Assembly: GCA_026770025.1 (NCBI GenBank)
Contig: JAMXDE010000015.1
Coordinates: 1,426,001-1,490,000, forward strand
DNA from: Craspedostauros australis
Taxonomy: Eukaryota > Bacillariophyta > Bacillariophyceae > Mastogloiales > Achnanthaceae
Length of the DNA stretch: 64,000 nt
Direction: 5' to 3'
Below, in pieces: positions 1 through 11,233 of this stretch (positions within the stretch are counted from its first letter, which is position 1; each line of letters opens with the position of its first letter). The notes beneath the pieces are model-generated. The model was not told the origin of the DNA. It ran no database searches and worked only from the letters and a program-made list of their open reading frames with translations. A program made the position numbers and the translations under genes.

Positions 1-681
1 TGTTGTCGGCAACGTTATTTTCGCTTCCGCTCTCTTTGGTGGCGACGCGTCATCGCAGAGTGCTTCAACGTTATGCCAACGAGTGTCCGATCGCTGGTTT
101 GGTTGTCTCTTTCCACGAAAGACGCGTATAGCGAGTACGTGAACCCGTCGGAAGTGAGAAACAACGACAGTTGGAATCCTTCGTGTTGTCATCATGAACA
201 CAATCGAAGAAAGGAAAAGAGGAAATTTGTGGCCACGCAAATCACGCAAGATCGTGTGATGGATTTATTGTAGAACACACGCAAAACACAGATCATGGGG
301 TCGTGCACATCAGAACGAAGGCGGAAAGATTCTGCGCCTCCATCTCTCAGCATGGTGGCTGAGCACAAAAAGAGTTTGGTTGCTGACACCATCACATCAA
401 GAACCTCACAATCCTTGACACCCATCAAATCCACGGTTCCACACAATTCCACGCTTGGCACCGAAGAGTGAAACGAGGACGCATCTGCTTACAGAAGTAG
501 ATTGAGTTAAGTTGAGTTAAGTTGAGTAGAGTAGAGTCGAGCAGAGTACTCAACAGCATTGCACTTTGTTCCATTCGAGTCTCCGTAACACACTCCCGAC
601 CACTTCTATTCCAACAACAACAGCGGCACCAGTCGCAACAGTCGCAACAACAATAGCAGCAGCAGCAACAGAATCGCCACC
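1..681 (+). promoter_or_regulatory. Upstream region and leader of the SWEET gene
   Basis: No gene was recognised here. A short tandem repeat (TTGAGTTAAG, about three copies, 502-531) is followed by GAGTAGAGTAGAGTCGAG. The last 60 bases before the ATG at 682 are CAA/CAG-rich, a typical unstructured 5' leader, and the start context is CACCATGA. Promoter elements cannot be assigned from sequence alone. Confidence 0.4.
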
Positions 682-1791
682 ATGACGGGCTTCTTCGCAA
701 ACTTCTTCACAGCGCAGACTCTGTTCGGCTACGTGTGTCCCTTCCTGGGATGCATCATCGCCAGCGCCATGTTCGCCGCGCCCATCTCGGATCTGCGGAA
801 GGCCCTGCTGCGCGGATCTTTCGCAGAACTCAATCCCTTCCCGTGGACCGTGATGACGGGCAACTGTCTGGGTTGGTGCATCTACGCGTACTACAAGCAC
901 GATCCCTTCGTCCTGGCGTCCAACCTGCCCGGTCTCGTGCTCTCCATCTGGCTGAATTGCGGAGCCGCCAAGCTGCAGTACCTCGAGCGGCTGCAGGCCC
1001 AACGGAGGGACAATCCCAACCACCACCTCATCACGCAGCCCAACGGCAGCACGGGCGCCTACAGCACAGTCACGTCTGCGATGGGAAGGGGGCATGCCAC
1101 GAGCAACAACCGAGCTGCCAACACCAGCGGCATTCCGCCCGCATTCCACGATGCGTCGCCGCCGCTCGAACTCAACGAGGACCAGAGCACGATCCACGCC
1201 TACAACGAAACCTCCGGACTCATCAACAAGCAATTCGAGTCCCTCATCTGCACATCGCAGGAGGTCTGGATGCTGCGCGTCATCGTCGTGTGGTGCTGCA
1301 TTCTGATTTGGGTTGGATGGATCCTGCCGGATCTCGCCCTGGCCCACCACAACGGCTCGCCCTACGTCCTGTCCTCCAATCACCATCAGCACACGGCCAA
1401 CCTCCAGGCCAACACGGTCGGCTTGATCGTCAACCTCAATCTCATATTCTTCTACGGCGCGCCGCTGCAGAGCATGAAGGAGGTGGTCGCGACCAAGAAT
1501 TCTGCCTCCATCCACCGCCCCACCATGTTCATGAACTGGCTCAACAGCACCTTCTGGATGCTCTACGGTTTCTCGCAGAACGATCCCGTCATTTACGTGC
1601 CCAACTTGCTGGGATTGGGACTGGGTTTGTCGCAGGCCATCCTCTGCGGGTTCTACCCCGTCTGCAACGACCCCAACGCGGCCATGTTCCAGTCGGAGCG
1701 CACAGTGGAAGAACCCAACACGCGAATGCGCTCCACGAGCAGCGAATCCATCGTCGCCGAACAGCAGCACTACACCGAATCGACGAATTAG
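682..1791 (+). CDS. SWEET-family (MtN3/saliva) sugar transporter
   Basis: Predicted 369-aa membrane protein for facilitated sugar transport across the plasma or an internal membrane. The first MtN3 repeat lies at about residues 12-100, with PISDLRK near 34, NPFPWTVMTGNCLGW at 51-65 and NLPG at 81-84. The second is near the C terminus, with NLNLIFFYGAPLQSMKEVV, a NWLNSTFWMLYGF helix and VPNLLGLGLG. The two triple-helix bundles are joined by a helix around WMLRVIVVWCCILIWVGW, giving the usual 3+1+3 layout. Most SWEETs are 230-300 aa. This one has a hydrophilic, Asn/Thr-rich insertion of roughly 90 residues between helices 3 and 4, plus a polar tail. The start has a good context (CACCATG). Substrate and membrane cannot be read from sequence. 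Family call is firm. Confidence 0.9.
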   Translation: MTGFFANFFTAQTLFGYVCPFLGCIIASAMFAAPISDLRKALLRGSFAELNPFPWTVMTGNCLGWCIYAYYKHDPFVLASNLPGLVLSIWLNCGAAKLQYLERLQAQRRDNPNHHLITQPNGSTGAYSTVTSAMGRGHATSNNRAANTSGIPPAFHDASPPLELNEDQSTIHAYNETSGLINKQFESLICTSQEVWMLRVIVVWCCILIWVGWILPDLALAHHNGSPYVLSSNHHQHTANLQANTVGLIVNLNLIFFYGAPLQSMKEVVATKNSASIHRPTMFMNWLNSTFWMLYGFSQNDPVIYVPNLLGLGLGLSQAILCGFYPVCNDPNAAMFQSERTVEEPNTRMRSTSSESIVAEQQHYTESTN

Positions 1792-2512
1792 ACTCGTTTG
1801 GGTGGACGGCTCTTCTTGTATCTTAGCAATAGTATGATAAATCGTAGCAGATGTAGTAGAATTGGGAATGGAAAGTGAAGGGAAGTGCTCAGATAATACA
1901 TTACTCTACTCTGCTGTACGCTAGTCTGCTCTATTACATGCTGAATGGATCGCTGTGCAATTAAGTTGGACTGTATGTATGTAGAATACTTGAGTACTCC
2001 AGCAGTCAAGTGTTCTGCATCTATCTGTTGTGAATGACGTTCCCCATCATCGAGACTACAATTCATGTCGTCATAGTTCTGGATTCTCGTCCCATCTGTT
2101 CCCGCGAAGAAGACGATGAGGCCACTGTCCGCATGTGCGAGGAACAGGAATGAATGAGTGTGAAGGCACGGCCGCAGAGCTGCGCTTTTCCGTGTGACGA
2201 GAATGAGTGGGGCACCGCAATACTTAGCTCCTTCCGACGATCAACGACGGAGAGTTGCGAGGCGGTGTTCTGGATAACATCTTGAGCAACTTCGTGGACA
2301 GCAAGCAAGCGAAAGTATGCCGGCAAGGAATAACACACGATTGTGCTACTGTACGTAGAATACGCTGCATCGATAGTACCCTCCTGGTATGCACATGGGA
2401 GCGCGGTGCGCCATTCATCCAATTGCAAGGAAGGCTCCGCCAGAGCCGCCGTCCGTAACAGATTCACGAGGTCCTCCCCATTTCATTGCGCTATTCCGAA
2501 ACACCACACGTT
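1792..2512. other. Intergenic region between convergent genes
   Basis: This is the shared 3' flank of the SWEET gene (+) and the first DUF6824 gene (-). Short frames on both strands show no recognisable protein. The last ~35 bases (about 2478-2512) resemble the 3' flank of the second DUF6824 copy (about 4889-4924), so the tandem duplication reached past the stop codon. Confidence 0.5.
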
Positions 2513-4150
2513 TCACTCCTCCCGTTTGCGCGACATATTGCGCAAACTCATCGCCGCCCGCTTGCGCGCCACCGCATCGGGCACTTCCTCCCACCAATCG
2601 CCCGAGTCATCATGCTTCAAGAACCGCACCCCAGCATCACGCAGCTTCTGGACCAGCTCACGCGTGATCTCTGTCTTGCGAGGTTTGGACGCTTGATCGT
2701 AATTTGGCTTGCACTCTTGTAACAATCGTGAGAATTCCAAATTGCCGGGGAACTTTTGGAGCGGCCGACCGCGCCCCAGTAGAACGTCGTTGGGGTTGGG
2801 CGGCGTATCGATGCAGTGGTCTGGTTTGTCCTTGTAGTAGTCCTCCAACACCTCGCGGTCACGTTGCAGGCATCGCTCGATAGTGTTATGCTCCGTGACG
2901 ACGTCACAAAGGACATCATCGTTGTCTGGTATCATGGTGGACCGAATGCCATACGTGAGCAGCTCGTTCTTGCAGGCCTGCACCGATCCGTAATGGAATC
3001 TCGCCCGCAACCTATCATACTTCGGTGCCATCTTCAGCGCGTACGACAAGATGTCCTTGAAACGATCATCGGAGATGCAGATGTGCATGCCTGCCGTACG
3101 AGCTGGCATAACATCCAGCACATTGAGTTGCATCATGCTGATTGCATCGCGGAAATAGCGTTCCTCGGCCCTCATTCCAAGTACGACCACTGAGACGCCG
3201 TACTTCTGCGCTTCTGCCGAACGGGCCGACACATGCGGCAGATAAAATATCGCTTGCGCTTGTGAAAGAACCGTCTTCGTCTTCCACCGTGCAGCGAAGT
3301 TGAACACCACCGGCCTGTGGCAGATTCCTTCATTGCTATCATGCACAATGTATGCGCCTTCCTCAAGCGACTGCCGTGCGTCATCCTGCAGATCGGACAG
3401 TATGATGGGTCGCAAAGACTTCTCTCTTCCAAACAACCGTTCCTTGACATGGAAGTACTGCACGATCTTTATGGCCGCCTCCTCAGTGTTCCAATTGGTA
3501 GATCGCAAAATGGAGATGCGGAATGCGACGTCGGATGTCAATCGCGGCGCTAACAACGACGCCATGCGGTATGACCTTTGGATGAGTGCATTCGGAAGAA
3601 GTTTTCGTCGGCTGTCGCATAATCCCATCGTGAGTTCAGCATTCAATCGATGCAGCCGATCTCTCAAGAAGGCCTCTGTCTCTTCCGGCGGTCGACGTAC
3701 GCCGTGAATATCCTCGTAGATGTCTTCCCGGTCTTGTATGGACAGAGACTCAATCTCTCGGGCTTGCAGTTTCTCGGCCTCCGTCAGCTCTTCGAGATGT
3801 TCAGTGGATGTAGTGTCTGAGGTAGCCTCCAGCTGCGATGGTGGCAGTGACAATGGACTGTCTCCATCCAAGCTGCGTTTATTGGAGAGTCTCGATGATG
3901 AACTCTCCTGCTTTTCATCCAATTGACTGATATCGAAGGGGTGCAGATCGCCATTGTAGACCTGCGCATCTGTATCGCTGGTGATTGCAGGATCATCGTC
4001 AAGGGCGTCGTCAAGGGTATCGCCAAAGGTATCATTTCCATTGTGCAGCAAGGACCACAGATCATCACCTCCTGGATCATTGTCGAACAGAGATGCGATC
4101 TGTTCCGAACTGATCAAGTCCCGAAGGTCTGGGTTGGTTCCTTCTGACAT
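2513..4150 (-). CDS. CRAL-TRIO-like / DUF6824-type diatom protein, copy 1
   Basis: 545-aa protein of unknown function. The N-terminal ~130 residues are acidic and disordered. Residues ~205-410 resemble a diatom CRAL-TRIO (Sec14-like) unit: a small helical lead-in (STNWNTEEAAIKIVQYFHVK), ERLFGREKSLRP, then alternating strands ending in a DDRFKDILSYAL-type helix. Such folds bind a lipid, but no ligand can be named. Residues 454-545 carry the DVLLGRGRPLQKFPGNLEF motif and a TEITRELVQKLRDAG helix, the hallmark of the DUF6824-type domain that is expanded in diatoms. The tail is basic (RKRAAMSLRNMSRKR). A close paralog lies 775 bp upstream in the same orientation, and the start is fixed by aligning MSEGTNPD with MSEQTNPD there. 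Nuclear or signalling roles are guesses. Confidence 0.85.
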   Translation of the reverse strand: MSEGTNPDLRDLISSEQIASLFDNDPGGDDLWSLLHNGNDTFGDTLDDALDDDPAITSDTDAQVYNGDLHPFDISQLDEKQESSSSRLSNKRSLDGDSPLSLPPSQLEATSDTTSTEHLEELTEAEKLQAREIESLSIQDREDIYEDIHGVRRPPEETEAFLRDRLHRLNAELTMGLCDSRRKLLPNALIQRSYRMASLLAPRLTSDVAFRISILRSTNWNTEEAAIKIVQYFHVKERLFGREKSLRPIILSDLQDDARQSLEEGAYIVHDSNEGICHRPVVFNFAARWKTKTVLSQAQAIFYLPHVSARSAEAQKYGVSVVVLGMRAEERYFRDAISMMQLNVLDVMPARTAGMHICISDDRFKDILSYALKMAPKYDRLRARFHYGSVQACKNELLTYGIRSTMIPDNDDVLCDVVTEHNTIERCLQRDREVLEDYYKDKPDHCIDTPPNPNDVLLGRGRPLQKFPGNLEFSRLLQECKPNYDQASKPRKTEITRELVQKLRDAGVRFLKHDDSGDWWEEVPDAVARKRAAMSLRNMSRKREE

Positions 4151-4924
4151 GTTCGGAGATGTGCATGCACTCGTAACGCGATGGATAGTGTCTGGTGCTG
4201 TGGAAGGATGTTCAATGTTTGATGAGGGACCGTGCGTCCTATTGTATTATCGCATGCATCTCTTCATGAAAAAACCATCGCATTATGCGTCGTGCGGTGG
4301 CATTGTCCACGACTGTTGTTGCCGAACAAGTTGTTGAGTGACATCGGCAGGTTTGGGAACATCAACAGAGATGAATGAGGAAATGTGGAATTCAAACCAG
4401 TTCCAATCAATTCAATCGAATGGAGTGCGGAACGAGGCAGATCGTCCCAATACGTAGATCGCCAATGAATGTAGAGTGCCGGCGATACTCGTCGAACAGA
4501 TCGATGACGGTACTCTCTCCCCACGAGTGGAGAGGACACAACTTTGGAACATCATGTCATGTCAGGCACATCTGGGGGAATGATATGCAACTTCTTGTCT
4601 CGCATGTCGATGGTAGTAGAACTAAACGACAATGCGCTGCATATGATCAAGTAGGGACAGAGTTCTGGCTGCGTGGTTGCTCACGCAGTTGCCACAGCAT
4701 CGCAGCGTTCTGGGAACTGATCTCGTTCGCAAAGCACCAAGAGATGCATGAGAATGTCGAATACTATCATATTCATCGACGGCAGCTCCGGGGAGTTCAG
4801 AGGCAGTGCTGAACAGCGTCTCGGGCAACGACGATGAGTCTCCCCCATTTCGCGGCGTGGATCTCCTGCACTGCTCCGTCACTCTATTGATGTTTCATTG
4901 CGCTGCTCCACCACACCACACATT
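4151..4924 (-). promoter_or_regulatory. Upstream region of copy 1, between the tandem paralogs
   Basis: No gene was recognised. The first ~90 bases upstream of the copy 1 start (4151-4240, read on the minus strand) share blocks with the same position of copy 2 (6566-6660). Both contain GCATGCA followed by TAACGCGATGGA and a later ATGTTCAA block. Conservation in both copies suggests a retained promoter or leader, or simply recent duplication. Confidence 0.4.
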
Positions 4925-6565
4925 TCACTCCTCCCGTTTGCGTGACATATTACGCAAACTCATCGCCGCCCGCTTGCGGGCCACCGCATCGGGAACCTCC
5001 TCCCACCAATCGCCCGAGTCATCATGCATCAAAAAACGTACCCCAGCATCACGCAGCTTCTGGACCAGCTCACGCGTGATCTCTGTCTTGCGAGGCTTGG
5101 ACGCTTGATCGTAACTTGGCTTGCACTCTTGCAACAGTCGCGAGAATTCCAAATTTCCCGGGAACTTTTGCAAGGGTCGGCCCCGGCCCAGTAGGACGTC
5201 GTTGGGGTTGGGCGGCGCGTCGATGCAATGGTCTGGCTTGCCTTCGGAATACTTGTCCAGCACTTCACGATCATATTGCAGACATCGCTGAATGGTGTCA
5301 TGATTCGTGGCGTTGCCACAAATAGTATCCTCGTTGTCTGGTATCATGGTGGACCGAATGCCATACGTGAGCAGGTGATTTTTGCAGGCCTGCACGGATC
5401 CGTAATGAAATTTCGCTCGCAACCTTTGATCCTTCGGTGCTACCTGCAGCGCGTGGGAGATGATATCTTGAAAACGGTCATCGGAGATGCAGATATGCAT
5501 GCCTGCGGTGCGAGCCGGTACATTATCCAGCACATTGAATTGCATCATGCGAATTGCATCACGAAAATAGTGCTCGTGGGCCTTCATCGCAAGGACGACC
5601 ACAGAGACACCATATTGCTGGGCTTGCGCCGAGCGGGCTGCAACGTGTGGCAGATAAAATACGGCCTGAGCTTGAGAAATAATCGTCTGCGTCTTCCACC
5701 GTGCCGCGAAGTTGAACACCACGGGCCTGTGGCAGATGCCTTCATTGCCATCATGCACGATGTACGCGCCATCTTCGATGGACTGTCTTGCATCATCTTG
5801 AAGATCCGACAACACAATGGGTCGCAAAGACCTCTCCCTACCAAACAACCGCTCCTTGACATGGAAGTACTGCACGATCTTCACAGCCGCCTTCTCAACG
5901 TCCCAATTGGTAGATCGTAGCATCGCAATCCGAAATGCGACATCACATGTTAAGCGCGGCGCCAACAGGGCTGCCATGCGATATGGTTTCTGAACGGAAT
6001 CGCTTTGATGATTCTTGCGTCGGCTGTCGCACAGACCCATGGTGAGTTCGGCATTCAATCGGTGCAGCCGATCCTTCAAGAAGGCCTCCGTTTCTTCAGG
6101 TGGTCGACGTACGCCATGAATGTCCTCGTAGACTTGCTCTCTGTCTTGCAGAGATAGCGCCTCGATCTCTCGCGCTTGCAATTTCTCGGCCTCCGCCAGT
6201 TCTTGTTCAAGATGTTCAGCCGATGAAGGGTCTGAAACAGTCTCCAGATGCGATGGTGGTGATGACGATGGATTGTCTCCATCCAAGCCTCGTTTGTTGG
6301 ATGGTCTCGACGATGAAGTATCCTGCTTTTCATCCAATTGACTGATGTCGAAGGGATGCAGATCGCCATCATAGATCTGCGGATCTAAGTCGCTGGTTGT
6401 TACGGGATCATCGCCAAGGGTGTCGTCAAGAGCATCGCCAAGAGCGTCATCCGCATTTTGTAGCAAGGACCAAATGTCGTCACTCCCAGGATCATTGTCA
6501 AACAGAGATGCGATCTGTTCCGAGCTGATCAAGTTGAGGAAGTCTGGGTTGGTTTGTTCTGACAT
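4925..6565 (-). CDS. CRAL-TRIO-like / DUF6824-type diatom protein, copy 2
   Basis: 546-aa tandem paralog of the gene at 2513-4150. The order is the same: an acidic N terminus with Ser/Asp runs, a CRAL-TRIO-like middle (STNWDVEKAAVKIVQYFHVK, RERSLRPIVLSDLQDDARQS) and a C-terminal domain with DVLLGRGRPLQKFPG and WWEEVPDAVARKRAAMS. The last ~90 residues are almost identical to copy 1, while the N-terminal third has drifted, so the C-terminal domain is under the stronger constraint. An in-frame ATG 33 bases further out (6598) would add MRYMRCMPIAK. I prefer 6565 because MSEQTNPDF aligns with the start of copy 1. Function is unknown. Confidence 0.85.
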   Translation of the reverse strand: MSEQTNPDFLNLISSEQIASLFDNDPGSDDIWSLLQNADDALGDALDDTLGDDPVTTSDLDPQIYDGDLHPFDISQLDEKQDTSSSRPSNKRGLDGDNPSSSPPSHLETVSDPSSAEHLEQELAEAEKLQAREIEALSLQDREQVYEDIHGVRRPPEETEAFLKDRLHRLNAELTMGLCDSRRKNHQSDSVQKPYRMAALLAPRLTCDVAFRIAMLRSTNWDVEKAAVKIVQYFHVKERLFGRERSLRPIVLSDLQDDARQSIEDGAYIVHDGNEGICHRPVVFNFAARWKTQTIISQAQAVFYLPHVAARSAQAQQYGVSVVVLAMKAHEHYFRDAIRMMQFNVLDNVPARTAGMHICISDDRFQDIISHALQVAPKDQRLRAKFHYGSVQACKNHLLTYGIRSTMIPDNEDTICGNATNHDTIQRCLQYDREVLDKYSEGKPDHCIDAPPNPNDVLLGRGRPLQKFPGNLEFSRLLQECKPSYDQASKPRKTEITRELVQKLRDAGVRFLMHDDSGDWWEEVPDAVARKRAAMSLRNMSRKREE

Positions 6566-9371
6566 CTTTGCGATGGGCATGCAACGCATGTAACGCATGT
6601 AACGCGATGGAGAGTGGGTATGATCGTGAAAGAATGTTCAAAGTTGGATGTTGGATGGGAGACGGTGTGGCGGCGTCTCTTGATGAGGATGCGATGGCAT
6701 TGCGCATTGTGGCATTGCGTACGTACTTTGGGGTATTGCCACCAAGGAGGACGCACAACAGTTGCGATATTAGACATTTTATCGGACATTATGCCGCATT
6801 GTTCGATTTTGGATTCACTTTGATCGTACTTTGGTTAGCAGTTGGGCGCATGTCGGACATCGTGTATTTCGGCGTCATCCAATGTTGGTCCTACATAATG
6901 TCCGTTAGTACGTTCGATGAATATCTGTTCGAGAGGAGATCCTTGGTTTCGAACTGCTGACCAAAGTAGGATGTGTTTCATGATTTCCGCCACAACATCA
7001 ACAGCACCATCATCATCCGATGTGTTGATTGATAGGAGTTCTCTGTGTGGCCAACCACACCATGTTTGAGGGAACGCACATCACCGCCACGCCAATGGTT
7101 GTGCAGAATGATGCTGTGCCAGAATCCATCGAACACAAGCAAATCAAGTGAAACACAAAACGTCATACAATCGGACCGTGGTTTTGCCGGACCAAAAATG
7201 TCTTGACACAACATAGAGGAAATGTCAAGTCAAACCGTACCCGAACAATGCTTGTATGATGTTTGAGTGAACCACACAACAGCCATTGCATCAGTGGTTG
7301 GGGGAATGTCACTGTGACTGTCATGGCACTATCATCTGCGGAAGCGCAGTTGTCCATGTAAACAGGCAACAACGACACCTGCGAGCGGAACATCTTGTGC
7401 GACCGAGAACTGCAAAGCACACAAAAGTGGTTGCGAAGGAACCAGCCTGCTGTCGTGTTCATCGCTGTGTCTCGTGAGATGACTGCGCTTCACCAGAATA
7501 CTATTAATCGTGTCTAGAGTACAGCATTGTTGGAGAGAGGAGTGTTGCTCGTGGTCGTTCGCAGTCGTGCTGCAAATGTAGTTGCCTGGTGATACATCTG
7601 TCTGGTAATCGATGTTGCTTGTGATGTTGTGGATGATAGATCTTGCGCGCATCCCCCTTTCTGGTATCGGTATGATAGCGCCCAGTTCGTTGACACGTGC
7701 GCAGTTCAGGTCTTCCTGAGCAACCCCCGTTCTGCGCCGAAATGACGTGCGCAAACAGGGATCGCCCACCACTGCTGACCTATGACTATTGACAGAAAAC
7801 AAAGCAAACTACCTGGTCGTAAAGATAAAGTACTTTTTCTTCTGTTGGTTTGCCATGACTGCCATCGAATATCAAACTGCAAGAGAATGCCAGTTTCTGC
7901 TCGTTCTTGTGTCTGGCGAATTCTTCGCTGCGATGATGGCGAGATGTGAATGGTTAATTGTTGTGCTTCTGTGGTGTGGAACAGAACGGACATGTGTCAT
8001 GCAAGGACAGCTCGTTTGTTGGCATGAGGATGATGGACGTCGTTGCTTCGTTGATGTTGTGCATGCAGACATGTTTCCGCACGAGACAGACACAAGTGCG
8101 TTGTTGTGGCAAACAGCCACGTCGCCATGAGGTCCAGTCGACGTCGTACGACGTTGGTCGGACCAGCATGCACAGCAAGCCAACATACATCCGACGTCAG
8201 TATGCAATCAGCCGACAAACATCATACATTGGTATGATGTATGTCTGACATGTGAATGACGTAATTGACATTTTTGCTAGGAGTAAGGCTAATCGCACCA
8301 ATTTAGGCACCCCCTGTAGAGATAACTATAATATTAATGGCAACAAAAACGCCACTACGTGATAGGGGAGGCCTTCTTTGGTTATTCTATGTGTCTAGTT
8401 GCGAACTAATCATACTGAGTGATCGCAGAGGGGGGTGGCAAGTTGTGCCTTCGAAACGTGGAAAAAACCTGTCACCGCAATGTCATACTTTGCGGTAACA
8501 TTGGTCTGACATTGGTCAAACATTGATCGGACATCAGATGACGTAGGTTGGCTGTTGAGATGACATGATCCGACGGAGGTACGACTTTGGTCGGATGTTG
8601 CAACGACATCGTCTTCCCCACGCAGTGGGTTGGAAAGGCGCAGTACACTGACATTCCACGCGTCCAAGAAACACGAAGCAACAGACAGCCAGTATCCCAC
8701 GACGCGTGGATGAACTTGACACCGGCTCGATGGTAACGGACAGAAGTGGTGGTCGCTGTACGAACTGGTGTCGGCGAAGAATGACCGTCTTTCTGTACAT
8801 TGATGTGCTAAGTTAGAATTTTGTTCGCAGATGCACGACTACGAGACATTTGTCATGGTCACAACAGGTGCTTGTGACAACAATTATTTCCATTGCGCGT
8901 ATCTCCGCTACCATCCATGCCCACACATAATGACCATCAGCAAAGAACAAATTATGTGACGGACATGTTTGTTCGGCACTACAACGTGGTGCGCTTGTTT
9001 TGCCTGTTACGTGTGATGTGGTGTGTGTTAGCAACAAGACCTGCTCAGACGCACTTTCCCATGCGGTCATGTGGTTGTCTAATCATGCAATCTCACATCG
9101 ACAATGTCGATGCCACAGGGAATCTACGAACATTTGCTGCGCCTGTGAATCAGTGACAGTCTCGAGCAATTACGACCACAGCCAACGATTATACGTGACA
9201 AAAGGGGTACCAGGATAGAGTGGAACCCGTCGTGCTTCGCATATCTTGTGATTTGGAACACAACTCATCAATTGGTGATTGCATGCAGAAAGGGTATTGC
9301 ATTTCTGTCACGGCATCTCTCTCTCTCTATTGTATGTAGTATGGAGAGTCTGGCAACAAAGAGGAAACTTG
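6566..9371. other. Long intergenic stretch, no gene recognised
   Basis: About 2.8 kb with only short overlapping frames on both strands and no family motif. The first ~90 bases are the upstream region of DUF6824 copy 2. Around 8130-8600 there are dispersed TTGGTCGGA/CATCCGAC-type words and a small near-palindrome (ACATCATA..TATGATGT, about 8219-8240). These could be relics of an old transposon but are too weak to delimit. Confidence 0.5.
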
Positions 9372-9534
9372 TACAGAATATGACCCCACTTAGTGAGTCG
9401 ACCTGCACTTTGTTACGGGACTCCAGAACTTTTGTCTCAGATATCCAAAAAACGTACATATTCGTATTCTCCTACCTCTCTTTATAAATAATTAACCATT
9501 ACATTTTTGAGATAGATCCTATTTTAAGTTTTAT
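9372..9534 (+). repeat. Left terminal inverted repeat of the ~6.1 kb element
   Basis: Matches the reverse complement of 15299-15463. Strong blocks are ACTTAGTGAGTCGACCTGC plus ACTTTGTTACGGGACTC, and TATAAATAATTAACCATTAC followed by ATTTTTGAGATAGATCC. The middle (about 9425-9470) is diverged. The outer boundary fades gradually. Confidence 0.85.
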
Positions 9535-11233
9535 GGACCCGACAATGTGCGCATTTTTAGACTGCTTTAGGGACTCGGCCGTCTTCTACCGACTACATCG
9601 ATCCAATTTAACCCTTTGCTGTTCTTTGTTTCTGCAACTTTGTTCCGATTTTGAATTGTTTAGTCTCTTTTTCAGGTGTTCGGATGTGACCATCCAACAG
9701 TCCATCCACGATAGCACTAGTTGTAGAATGTTGGGGGAAGCGGCGAATTCGTGTTTACGTTAATTGCACAATGTGCTTGTCCAATCCGTCATCGACGTCA
9801 CGAAATTGGATACTTCGTCATGAAACACCAATCATATCACGATGCGGAAAATCATCAGGTCTGCTTCGTCGTGGCGAAGTGGTTGAGAAGGGTTGGTACT
9901 CCTCGAGTGTTTTGTGTAGTGGTCTTTTTGGACATTCGGTACAATTGGAGGTAAATCTCCACATCCCCCAACATGTGAGGCCGGTTGAGAGTGGCAAACT
10001 CGACACACCGACATGGAAGTGGAGCAACACCAAAAAAACACCACAATGGCCGTCGAACGGTATGCTTGGCGCCGCAACAACCAGGCGGCCAATTCAAGAT
10101 CCAAGCACATCGCCGTCATCTCCACGCAACGTTTGATGGGTGGACGAACAGAGGTGGGGAGAGGGGTTGATTTGGGGCCGTCGTAGGCCCCCAAAATACG
10201 ATCACAATTTGGCCCCAAATCGGCTGGTTGGTTTTGGCCAATGTGTGACACACACAGACCATATCAGCGCCTATGGATGCGCAGGATGCCTCGAGAAGGC
10301 CAATATGAAGGCACCCTCGAAGTTTGAGGGCCGCGGAGCACCGGGAAGGTGTCCGCGCAGAGGCAAAGGTGGTTTTGAGGAGTTTTGGTTGGGGCTCGCG
10401 CAGCACCGGTCGCGTGGCTTTGGCGGTGAGGGGCGATGGGACGACGCCCCTCAATCGTCAAGCCACCCATACAAGATGCGTGCGGCATCAATTGAAGATG
10501 CACATCGTGAAGCATGCTCTTCTCAAGTTGTCTGGAAGACACTGCAGCCAACCATATCTGCGAAATGGTCATGTTTGGTGGGAGCAAAATATGCACCACC
10601 ACATCATCATATGGAGGTGCATCACGTTGGCCATGCACTCCCAGCCCAGTCTGGATGCATCCGCGTGTCGCCATGGAGTGTGGTAATGCACGAGGAGCGC
10701 TTGGAGGGGGTGAAAGGATCGTATGGACGAGATACGGATCCGTATCTGAACTGCATCCACATCGAAAATGATTTTTCGAACATGCTCTGTTTCAGTGTGT
10801 GGATGCATTGCTGCATGCAGAGCCAATATCTGTGGCCATGCTTCATGGAGCGGATAGCTGGGAGGTATGCAGAGCGAATGGTATGCACATTTTTCTGAAA
10901 TACAAGGATGATGATGATGATCATGTGTGCTCATTGGAGGGCAACATTGTGGCATCAACAATTTTTTCTCGAATCCACCACACAAAACACCGCAAACCAA
11001 CATGACTTCCAAAATATGTTCTATATTCATTTAACTTCGATATTCTGATTAACAGATAGCCAGCCGTCTGAATGCAATGTTTACATTTAATTTTAAGCGA
11101 TGTGTTGTTGAGATATAGCATGATAAGCCGATATTTGGATGTGTTTTTTGGATGGCCTCTAGACTCGTTGTAGTAGCATGGTCTGCCACCCACAAAACTC
11201 CACAACTCGTGTTATCGCGGCGATGCACACCCC
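9535..11233. other. Non-coding left part of the ~6.1 kb element
   Basis: No convincing gene. Frames on both strands overlap and lack domains. A perfect 11-bp inverted pair (GATTTGGGGCC at 10169-10179 and GGCCCCAAATC at 10211-10221) could form a hairpin. The stretch holds the 3' flank of the transposase-like gene. Confidence 0.45.

Noticed and set aside
550-1770. 406-codon open frame antisense to the SWEET gene
   Set aside because: It mirrors a strongly conserved membrane-protein gene in GC-rich DNA and shows no domain of its own, so it is a shadow frame.
10140-10898. 252-codon plus-strand frame inside the ~6.1 kb element
   Set aside because: Irregular composition, no motif, and overlapping open frames on the other strand. 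Chance is more likely than an accessory gene.
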